From Dromiciops gliroides (Eukaryota > Chordata > Mammalia > Microbiotheria > Microbiotheriidae), in the NCBI RefSeq assembly GCF_019393635.1, contig NC_057864.1:443618822-443682821 (forward strand): a stretch of 64,000 bases of DNA. The letters are read 5' to 3'. How positions within the stretch are numbered: position 1 is the stretch's first letter; every line of letters starts with the position of its first letter. Positions 55,320 through 64,000 of this stretch are shown here, one piece after another. The position numbers and the translations under genes are program-made. The notes beneath the pieces were generated by a model, which was not told the DNA's origin, did not search any database, and saw only the letters and a list, made by a program, of their open reading frames with translations.

Positions 55320-56310
55320 GGGTCGATTAAGGAACTAGGAAATTAGAGCATTTGAGGGACCATCAACATGTATATTGAAGTTCCCTATAATGAGAGAAAG
55401 AGCTGAGGTTAGGAAGAAGACTGTAAGCCAGTCACTCAACTCATGGAGAAAGGAGGTAGAATGAACTGAGAGTGAAAAATGATAGTTACTTGAATCTGGA
55501 CAGTGTGATAAGTGTGGAATGAATGAACCTAAAAAGAGGAGAGATTGCTGAATTATGGTGGTAGGAGAGCCTATAAGAAGCAAGGAGTATTTTGGCCCCC
55601 CATGACCTGTAAGTTAGGGGTAAGAGTGAAAGAGTAATCAGTACTGAAAAAGATATCTAGGAATTAAATGTCATCACAAAGGAGCCAGGCCTCACTGAGT
55701 TCCAAAAGATGAAAGCGAGAAAGGAAGGAACCTATGATGAAAGGAAGTCTGGTAATTATTAAACTGACATTCCAGCAGTTGTACTCTACCTTGTGGTAGA
55801 ATGAAAAGGTAGATCTGGGGTGAGACCTTGTTAGGGTTGGATTGAGGGGTATGGGAACATAGAAGCAGATAACCAAGTTTAGGAAGTGTTTCGTTTTTTC
55901 CTCAGCAGCTTAAAGATTCAGTATCATGGGGAGGGGAGAGTGGGGGATGGTGGTAGTATGCTAACCATAGGGGAAAGAGTCCAGGAAGAGTAATAGTAAA
56001 GTATTCTGGTGATAGCAGATGATTATGAGGTTCATGGTCAAGGTTTTGTCATCATAGTTCTCAACTGCCTGACCAGTACTGTTGTTATGAATTGTTACAA
56101 GACTGACAATAGTGTGGCTTTCATCAAGATGTGATTTGTCCTAGACCTTGTTCACCTGCCTGTTCTTGGTCTAAATGAAAGCCTATCAAAGAGGCAAGAG
56201 GTAGAAAGGGGGGAAAAATGAAGTCAGAGAAGAAATAATGACCTAAGAAAGTACTGAGAAATGAAATGATTGGTGGCCTCAATGAATGTGAAGAATGGAT
56301 TTAGAAGAGG
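55320..56310 (-). mobile_element. L2 LINE, endonuclease region, antisense
   Basis: The minus strand reads LIIGNFNIHVDGPSNALIS (55335-55392), the L2 endonuclease motif GDFNIHVDDPSN. SEAWLLCDDI occurs further upstream in the element (55664-55695). Frames are broken in several places. The 5' limit near 56.3 kb is a guess. Confidence 0.75.
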
Positions 56311-56561
56311 TGAGTCAGAGAGAGAGAGAGAGATTAAACAATAGGTTATGATCAGATAGAAGAATTTGAGAGATTCTAATTAAAGAAGTGGAACATTTGT
56401 GTATCCTTCATATAAAATGCTAATTAGACCTAAACCCAACATGAATTCCTGGAAGAGTTAAAGAAAGAGATAAGTGGTAAAGGAAAAATTGGGAAAATAA
56501 ATGAAAGTGATATAAGAAAATTATAAAAAGAGAATTAGCAGCTTAGTAAAAAAAAAAGGTA

Positions 56562-56704
56562 GGGGGCAGCTAGGTGGTACAGGGGATAGAGCACCAGCCT
56601 GGATTCAGGAGGACCTGAGTTCAAATCTGGCCTCAGACATTTGACACTTACTAGCTGTGTGACCCTGGACAAGCCACTTAACCCTTATGGCCCCACAAAA
56701 AAAG
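56562..56704 (+). mobile_element. MAR1/WSINE1-type SINE
   Basis: Complete copy inside L1 ORF1, A-rich tail. Confidence 0.95.
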
Positions 56705-56944
56705 GCACAAAAACACCAAAAAAAGCGCATCTTAAAAAAGAGAATTGGCCAAATGGTAGAAGAGGCAAAAAATAAAATCCGCTGAAGAAAAGAACTCCTT
56801 AAAAAGCAAAACTAGCCAAATGGAAAAAGAGATATACAAAAGCTCACCGAAGAAAATAATTCCTTAAAAATTAGAATTGGGCAGATGAAAACTAATCAAA
56901 TATCTCAATGGAAACAAACAACTGACTTAGAAAATAGATTGAGG

Positions 56945-57124
56945 AAAAAATAAATAAAAAGAAAAAAACAAACAAACAAACAAACAAAAAAACTGGGGGC
57001 AGCGGATAAAACACCAGCCCTGGATTTAGGAGGACCTGCGTTCAAATCCGGCCTCAGACACTTGACACTTACTAGCTGTATGACCCTGGGCAAGTCATTT
57101 AACCCTCATCTACCACTTAAAAAG
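56945..57124 (+). mobile_element. MAR1/WSINE1-type SINE with A-rich sequence at its 5' side
   Basis: The SINE body (56995-57116) lacks the segment after GGGGGCAGC. An A-rich (AAAC)n stretch precedes it. A perfect 12-bp target duplication AATAGATTGAGG (56933-56944, 57125-57136) encloses both. Confidence 0.9.
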
Positions 57125-57999
57125 AATAGATTGAGGGAAGATAATTCAAAAATTATTAGACTTCTCAAAAGTCATGATCAAAGAAAGATCCTGGTCATCA
57201 TATTTCCAGAAATTATCAAAGAAAACTGCCATGATATCCTAGAACCAGAGGGTAAAATATAAATTGAAAGAATCCACTAATCACCTCCTGAAAGAGATCC
57301 CAAAATGAAAACTCCCAGGAATGTTATAGTCAAATTAAAAAGCCTTCAGGTTAAGGAGAAAATATTGTAAGGAGCCAGAGAGAAGCAATTGAAATGTTAT
57401 GGAGCCAGGATCACAGAATGAGGATGACACCAGATTTAGCTGCTTCCACATTAAGGGATTGGAAGGATTGGAATATGATATTCTGGTATGCAAAGGAACT
57501 ATGATTACAATCAAGAATCATCTACCCAACAAAATTGAGTATAATCCTTCCAGGGGGAAATGTAAATTTAATGAAATAGAGGAGTTTCAAGATGAAAAGA
57601 CCAGAGCTGAATAGAAAAGTTGACATTCAAACACAGGACCCAAACATGAAAGAGTGGCCATAAAGGACTTAATAAAGTACTGAAGTCAAACTGTTTACAT
57701 TCCTCTATGGGAAGGTAATGCATGTCACTCCCAAGAACTTTATTAAGACAGTTAAAAGTTTACCAGGACAGAGGACATGGGTAGGAGCCAATTATATTGG
57801 AATGATCTCCCCCCCAAAATGAAGAGATTAAAAAAAGACTTCACTGTGTAAAGGGGAAAAGGAGAGGTAAAATGGGGAAATTTTTCTCACATAAAAGAGA
57901 TACACAAGGAAGAGCTTTTACAATGGTGGAGAAAATGAGTTAGGGAATGGTAGGGAATGCTTGAACCTCATTCTCATCAGAATTGGTTCCAAGAGAGAA

Positions 58000-58001
<2 letters not shown>

Positions 58002-58078
<77 letters not shown>

Positions 58079-58110
58079 TATATATATATACACTCACACA
58101 CACACACACA
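58002..58110. repeat. (TC)n then (TA)n and (CA)n microsatellite
   Basis: A TC run of about 74 bp is followed by TATA steps and ACAC steps, within the L1 spacer. Confidence 0.97.
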
Positions 58111-58274
58111 CTTAGTAGTGTCTAGAAATGTAATTTACCCAATAGGGAGATAGGAGGGGAAGAAAATAAAGGAAAGTGGGTAGGATGATAAAAGGGAGAG
58201 TAGATTATGGGAAACAATGGTTAGAAGCAAAATAGACTTTCAAGGAGGGACATGATAGAAGAAAGAGGAAGAAA

Positions 58275-58533
58275 TTTTAAAAATTGTTATTTAGTCATTT
58301 TTCAGTTATGTCTAATGCTTTCTGATGCCATTTGGGGTTTTCTTGGCAAAGATACTGGAAGGGTTTGCCATTTCCTTTTCCAGGTCATTTTACAGATGAA
58401 GAAACTAAGACAAACAGGGCTAAGTGATTTACCCAGGGTCACATAGCTGGTAAGTGTCTGAGGCCATATTTGAACTCAGGTTCTCTTGATTCCAGACCTA
58501 ATGATTTATCCACTGCACCATGTAGCTGCCTGA
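58275..58533 (+). mobile_element. RTE-tailed SINE
   Basis: Near full-length: TTGTTATTTAGTCATTTTTC, GATGCCATTTGGGGTTTTCT, GGGTTTGCCATTTCC, a CORE-like segment ACCCAGGGTCACATAGCTGG, and CCACTGCACCATGTAGCTGC. Inserted in the L1 spacer. Confidence 0.9.
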
Positions 58534-60008
58534 TGAAAGGAAATACAGTTTGTAATAATAGCTGTGGATGTGAATGGTATGAGCTCACTCATAAAACCTA
58601 AGCAGATAGCAGAGTGAATTGAAAATCAGAATTCAACAATATGTTGTTTATAAGAGACATACTTGAAACAGAAAGACACATTCAGAGTTAAAATAAAGGG
58701 TTGGAGTAGAATCTAATGTTCCAGCTGAAGTAAAAAAAGGCAGAGGTAGCAATCATGATCTCAGACAAAGAAAAAGCAAAAATAGATTTAATTAAAAGAG
58801 ATAATTAGGGAAACTGTATTATGCTAAAAGACTCTATAGGCAATGAAGTAATAGCAAGCATTTTTACAAGAAGTTTCTCTGATCAAGGCCTTATTTCCCA
58901 AACATATACTGATTATAGAACTGAGTCAAATTTATTTAAAAAAAGTCATTCCCTATTGACAAATGGTCAAAAATATAAACAGGCAGTTCTCATAAGAAGA
59001 AATCAAAGCTATCTATAGTCATATGAAAAAATGCCCTAAATCACTACTGATTAGAGAAATGCAAATTAAGACAACTCTGAGGTTCCACCTCACATGTATA
59101 AATGACAAATGCTGGAGGTGATGAGGGAAAAATAGGTCCACTAATGAACTTCTGGTGTAGTAGTGAACTGGTCCACCATTCTGGAGAAAATTTTCCAAGT
59201 ATATCCAAAGAACTATAAAACTGTACATTCCCTTTGACTTAGCAATATCACTATTAGGTCTGTATCCCAAAGAGATAAAAGAAGAAGAAAAGGACCTATA
59301 TGTACAAAAATATTTATAGCAGTTTTTGTGGTGGCAAAGAATTGAAAATCATGGGGATGCTCATTAATTGGGAAGGGCTGAAGAAGTTGTGGTATATGAT
59401 TGTGGTGGAGTACAATTGTGCTGTACGAAATGATGGTGGGGCTGATTTCAGGAACAAAAACAAACAAACAACCATGGCAAGACTTATGTATACTGATGCA
59501 AAAAGAAGTGAAAAGAACTAGGAAATCATTGTGCACAGTAACAGCAATGTTGTAATGATGGTCAACTGTTAAAGACTTGGCTCCTTTGATCAATACAATT
59601 ATCCAAAACAATTCCAAAGGACTCATGATGAAAAATTGCTATTTACCTCCCGAGAACTGATGAACTCTTGAGTGCAAATTAGGGTATAATTTTCTCACTT
59701 TCTTTATTTTTCTTGCTTTGTTTGGAAATATGGCTAATATGGAAATGTTTTACATGACTTCACATGTATAATTGATATCATATTGTTTGCCTTCTCAGTG
59801 GGTAGGGGAGAGGCTGGGAGGGAGGGATAAAATTTGGAATTCAAAATTTAAAAATAAAAAAAAATAAACAAAACATTTAAATGTTAAAGAATAAATTATG
59901 CTTAAGATGATCAATTAAATCATGGATTTTGGAAGTATTGAATTTAATGACAGCAGATGTAAAGCTTAGCTGCACCCTTGGACTTGGCTTTTAAAAAGAA
60001 GCAGACAC

Positions 60009-60152
60009 GGGGCAGCTAGGTGGCGCAGTGGATAGAGCACCGGCCCTGGAGTCAGGAGTACCTGAGTTCAAATCCGGCCTCAGACACTTAACACTTAACT
60101 AGCTGTGTGACCCTGGGCAAGTCACTTAACCCCAATTGCCTCACTTTAAAAA
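60009..60152 (+). mobile_element. MAR1/WSINE1-type SINE
   Basis: Complete copy close to the apparent consensus. Perfect 16-bp target duplication AAAAAGAAGCAGACAC (59993-60008, 60153-60168). Probably among the youngest insertions here. Confidence 0.98.
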
Positions 60153-60168
60153 AAAAAGAAGCAGACAC

Positions 60169-61589
60169 ATCTGAAAAGAAGACATTGATAAAAGTGAGAG
60201 AGAAGACTGAAGCGAATGAGTTTGGAGGAAAGCTTGCTTTTCTGAGCAGCTCTTTTCCAGGGGACCATTTGGCTCCAGAGATAACAATAATGGTGAGGCT
60301 GTGGCAAAGTAGCAAGGGGGTCATCAGAGGGAAAACCATATCATCCTATGAAGAAGTAACATCTTGGCCCAAAAGATGGCCGAAGTGGAGAGGCAGTGGC
60401 AAGGTAGCAACAATTCTTAGACTAAGTTTCCTGGAGAGGGTAGAAAGAAGCATCACCTTGAGAGGAATGAGTCTTTTCCTTAATTCCAAGTTCCTGGATA
60501 CAGCTTCCTTGAGAGAAGAGGGGTTTCTGTACAACAAGGGTCTTGGTCAAGTGGAAGAGTTCCAAGACCAAGTAGGAAAATGTAGAGACATAGTCATGTC
60601 TCTGGGTTTTGCTCTCTACTACTATTGTGTGTTATGTAGATTCTGCAGGTCTGGAGGATGGGATTGACTTCCTCCCAAACCTAATTCTTTCTCCTTTTGT
60701 GGGTATGACCTTGACCATATGGTAGTATTATGGCACTGGTGCACACTAAATGTTCTTTGGGGGCATACTATGATCATAGATTTAAGGCTGGAAATTTATC
60801 TAGGTAGAGTTCAAACAAAGAAATGTAAGGGGTCAATTCTCTATCAAGTGTAAGAACTTTCCCTTTAATGTAGCTTAAACTTTACAGCAGTAAGTGAGAT
60901 AACTAGTGAGATTCCTAAGGAAGGTGGAGCTCACAAGACAAAAGAGAGTTGTGTTGATTATTTGAAGGTTAAGCTGTGGATCCAAAGGGTTTGTGCTGTT
61001 AGGTGAAATACAACTGCCCTGCATTCAGGGGGTTATCTGGTAAATGTTTAAAAAGTGACTAGGAAAGAAAAAAATAGCACATGAAACATTTTTAAGTTTA
61101 TTTACTACCAACATTTTCTGCATCACTATAAGTACAGATGATCAACAAAACAACAAATCAGATCCTGATCTGTAACATTTGCTGATTTCCTGGATGTAAA
61201 TGTTCGCACTAAAAAATTAACAACTGGTTCTCATGAGCCCTTTTGAGCTGCCTCTAGCACATCCCTGTATCTGGTGTAATGTTAACCTGAGTACTTGCAT
61301 GGGAAACAAGGGCCCATTTACAGTTTTTGTTTTTGTTATTGTTTTGTTTTGTTTTTAGAGATCTAATCATGAACTTTATTCTGATATTCCCAGAGGAAAC
61401 CCTGAGTCGGAACATGAGACAAAAAAAGAGAGCTTTTGACAGATGCCCTGAGATTGAACCCATATAAACCTTATAAATTCCACATAATAACAATGCCAAA
61501 TTTCTGGGCTGTGAGCTATGGAATCATCATAAGAGTGTTAACATTCTATGCTTCTATGAGTAGATTATCTCTGAGGTCCTTCTGATAAC
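60169..61589. other. Unassigned DNA with a long ORF
   Basis: A plus-strand frame open for 186 codons (60107-60667) starts in the SINE and runs about 165 codons into flanking DNA. The peptide shows no motif I recognise and has little sign of coding selection. The rest to 61589 is unassigned. Confidence 0.4.
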
Positions 61590-61775
61590 ATTTATTAGCA
61601 CTTATGCCCTATATTTGTTAGTTATCCTTTTATGTGTTTTTTTTTTTCCTGTGTGAGATTGCAGAGCACTTCAGGATCAACCTATTGCTTTATTCATCTC
61701 TGTATTACCTGCAGCACCTCATACAATGCCTTGCACATAGTTAATAACCAATAAATACTTAACAATCAATTAAAA
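61590..61775 (+). repeat. L2 3' end
   Basis: GCAGCACCTCATACAATGCC, TTGCACATAG and ACCAATAAATACTTAACAAT form the L2 terminus. Confidence 0.75.
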
Positions 61776-62342
61776 TCATGGCATAACCTTAGGATCTTGG
61801 CAAAATATGTAGAGGGAGAGGGAGTGATTGTGTTTAATTTAATGAGATTTCCTGAGTGTCCTGCACACTGTGGGTACACCATAAAGCCTTGCTGATGATG
61901 AAGAAAGTACTTTTACAAGGAATACTTTGAAAAGGTCTTGATGTCCCTTGTATTTTTCTAGTATCTGATGCATGGTGAAGTTCAAGCACAGTCGATTGTA
62001 CTGGGATCAAAAGCTCCATAAATTCAGGGAGTGCATAGTTGATTCAGTTGCGCAGTAACTTGTTCAAGGGGACACATGCTAAGATATTGCCAGAAATGTA
62101 GATCAGAGGCATGAATGACAGCGGTTGTTAATCAGCTTTCTTGACTCTCTCCTTGAAAATGGGGTCAGTCAGATGGTGTCTTTGCAGGCCTATGTCATTT
62201 CTTTATTGTTCTTTGATAGGTTGAGGAAAAATTTAGCAGACCAGGGTAGCTTCAACACTCCTGGGACAAGGGCCAGAAGTGGGGGTGAGAGTGAGGGGGG
62301 TGTTCTAGATCTCCAGGAATAATGGAGAAATTTCTTATAAAT
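61776..62342. other. Unassigned DNA
   Basis: No gene or repeat recognised. Confidence 0.45.
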
Positions 62343-62353
62343 AATACTAATTC

Positions 62354-62497
62354 GGGGGGCAGCTAGGTGGCACAGTAGATAAAGCACAGGCCCTGGATTC
62401 AGGAGGACCCAAGTTCAAATCCAGCCTCAGACACTTGGACACTTACTAGCTGTGTGACCCTGGGCAAGTCACTTAATCCTCATTGCCCCCCCGCCCC
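62354..62497 (+). mobile_element. MAR1/WSINE1-type SINE with C-rich end
   Basis: Complete copy. The 3' end is a C run (CCCCCCCGCCCC) instead of an A tail. Target duplication AATACTAATTC (62343-62353, 62498-62508). Confidence 0.95.
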
Positions 62498-62579
62498 AAT
62501 ACTAATTCTTAGATAACCATTTATATATGCAAAGTCTATGTATAAAATAATGTTTGTTATAAAACAAAACAAAAAACCC

Positions 62580-63075
62580 CAAACAAATCCTCTGCTTTGG
62601 TGTTCAAAGCTCTTTGCAACCTGGTTCCTGCCTACCTTTCCAGTTTTCTTATACTTTAAATCCTCTCCATGTACTACTCTCTAATCCATAGACTTTGGCC
62701 CTCTTGCTTTTCCTCACACAAGGTATTCCATCTCTGCACTCTGCATTTTTACTGACTGCCCCCCAAACCTGGCATTCTCTTCCTCCTCATCTCTACCTCT
62801 TGACTTCCCTGGTTTCCCTCAGTTCTCAGCTAAAATTCCATAATCTGTAAGAAACCTTTCCTGATTCCTCTTAATTCTAGAGTCTTCATTGATTATCACC
62901 TATTTATGCTGTATGTATCTGTTTCCACATACTTGTTTACATTTTGTCTTCTTTGTGAGACAGTAGGCTCCTTGACAGCAGGGATTATGTTTTGGTTTTC
63001 TTTTCCTTTTTTTTTTCTTAATATCCCAATTGTCTGGCACACAGTAGGTCCTTAATAAATGCATGTTGACTAACT
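62580..63075 (+). mobile_element. L2 LINE 3' UTR
   Basis: TCCTCTGCTTTGGTGTTCAA, CCTGCCTACCTTTCCAG, TCTGCACTCTGCATTTTTAC, GAGACAGTAGGCTCCTTGAC and GGTCCTTAATAAATGCATGT. Confidence 0.9.
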
Positions 63076-63364
63076 GATAAAGTTATATGTATTTTGAGCC
63101 CATTTTATTCATTGACCTCCAGGACATGCAATTCTAGAAAATGACGGGTGTGAACTACCTTTAGGTTAGATTGTTCTCTCTCCTTTGGTTTTAGCTAATA
63201 TCTTATTTTAATTCCTTTTAAAGAGTTTATTTAGTCTTGTGTGTACTTTGGTGTATTTCTAATCTGTAGGACTTCTCCAATTTCTGTTTTCTGGTTTGTT
63301 TGGATAAATGGATTTACCCACTATTACTATTTGTGATGGTTTTCTGTGTAGTCAGCATTTGGTT
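63076..63364. other. Unassigned DNA
   Basis: AT-rich, with no recognisable feature. Confidence 0.45.
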
Positions 63365-63432
63365 TTGTTCAGGTGTTTCAGTTGTGTCTGACTCTATGTG
63401 ATGCTATTTGGGGTTTTCCTGGAAAAGATACA
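63365..63432 (+). repeat. RTE-tailed SINE fragment
   Basis: GTTTCAGTTGTGTCTGACTC followed by GATGCTATTTGGGGTTTTCC, breaking off at 63432. Confidence 0.8.
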
Positions 63433-63439
63433 GAATACA

Positions 63440-63845
63440 TGTAAAATAAATACAAGGTACTGTGGAGACCAAGAACTGGGGAGATCATAAAAGGCTTCAT
63501 GTAAGAATGGGTGCTTTGGCCTAGATTTAAAGTATGTCAGGCATTCTAAGAGGTGGATAGAGGAAGAACTACATTCTGGGCATGATATGACAGAAGGTTC
63601 AACCCGGCACTGGACAGAATGCTGTGTCATCAGGGGGAAACCAAGTCTCTGAGCACCAGAAGATGGAAGGACCATGAATGGAAGAGGTCCAAAATGTGTC
63701 AGAAAATATGGGTTCAAATACTCCCTTTTAACATTTATTACCTTGGACAAGTCACATAATTTTCCTGGGGCTCAATTTTCCTTAACACAATAATGTTTGA
63801 CTACATATTCTCTTCCGTTCTAAGTCTATGATCATATGATAAATA
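63440..63845 (+). repeat. Ancient repeat and MIR tail
   Basis: 63440-63650 resembles the unsettled repeat at 35.5 kb (AAAGGCTTCATGTAAGAATG). 63700-63845 is a MIR: TTACCTTGGACAAGTCACAT, then TCTAAGTCTATGATCATATG. The last 155 bp contain a G-run at 63957-63969 and are otherwise unassigned. Confidence 0.6.
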
Positions 63846-64000
63846 TGCAATGAGAATTCCAGATGATGCAGTGGAAGGGGCCAACAGGACTAGAGTTGGA
63901 TATGGTATGTGTTGGATTGATGAGAATGGCGATAAGAGAACAAGTATGGGTGTGTGTGGGGGGGGGGGGCATGGTGGTTTCTCTATGGCAGCCAGAAATT

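Larger units (their letters stand above)
56420..59895 (+). mobile_element. L1 with ORF1 remnant, spacer and deleted ORF2
   Basis: ORF1 pieces (EGLEYDILVCKGTMITIKNH at about 57456-57520) are followed by the marsupial inter-ORF spacer. The ORF2 start (TGTTGTTTATAAGAGACATA, 58641) comes next. At about 58855 the sequence jumps to the ORF2 C-terminus (DYRTESNLFKKSHSLLTNGQ, 58911-58970). The 3' UTR ends at about 59870 in an A-rich tail. Most endonuclease and all RT sequence is missing. It carries two SINEs, an RTE-tailed SINE and a (TC)n array. No clear target duplication. Confidence 0.85.

Overview
This window is vertebrate nuclear DNA, almost certainly from a marsupial. About 21 copies of a tRNA-derived SINE beginning GGGGCAGCTAGGTGGC (MAR1/WSINE1 type) are scattered through it. 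With them are long-spacer marsupial-type L1 elements, a BovB/RTE LINE, RTE-tailed SINEs, and a background of ancient L2, L3/CR1 and MIR/CORE-SINE copies. The exact species cannot be told from the sequence. I find no intact protein-coding gene, no RNA gene, no CRISPR array and no novel multi-gene system. Nearly all open reading frames are short translations of repeats or microsatellites. The window reads as intergenic or deep-intronic DNA, and its interest lies in retrotransposition history and structural rearrangement.

Layout. 1-3.6 kb: unique DNA, a decayed 34-bp tandem repeat, a solo LTR, a broken TPR-like retrocopy and a TATC microsatellite. 3.6-5.2 kb: an antisense L3/CR1 LINE. 5.3-13.7 kb: an antisense RTE-type LINE broken by at least five insertions, some carrying insertions of their own. 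One is a 3.8-kb L1 with a perfect 16-bp target duplication, whose spacer holds a processed pseudogene of SS18L2. 14.4-15.3 kb: an RTE-type reverse-transcriptase fragment in sense orientation. 16.2-21 kb: a 5'-truncated L1 with much of ORF2. 21-28 kb: MIR copies, SINEs and three sizeable repeat-poor blocks. 28-34 kb: L1 3' ends, an L2, and a BovB/RTE element containing a small inversion between two opposed SINEs. 34-48 kb: L2, L3, MIR and SINEs separated by repeat-poor blocks. 48-52.4 kb: L1 3' ends, a hAT DNA transposon and an L1 3'-end dimer. 52.5-56.3 kb: L2 and L3 remnants. 56.4-59.9 kb: an L1 lacking most of ORF2. 60-64 kb: SINEs, L2, MIR and unassigned DNA.

The best observations are these: (1) an inversion between two opposed SINEs whose target duplications show partner exchange; (2) a 72-bp insertion made only of an L1 5' end, inside a perfect 15-bp duplication; (3) the SS18L2 retropseudogene nested in an ORF2-less L1; (4) a tandem pair of L1 3' ends within one target duplication; (5) a SoxE-dimer-like palindrome in repeat-free DNA.

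Repeat family names rest on recalled consensus features and were not checked by a database search. Ends of ancient repeats are approximate. Ends defined by target duplications are exact to within a few bases.
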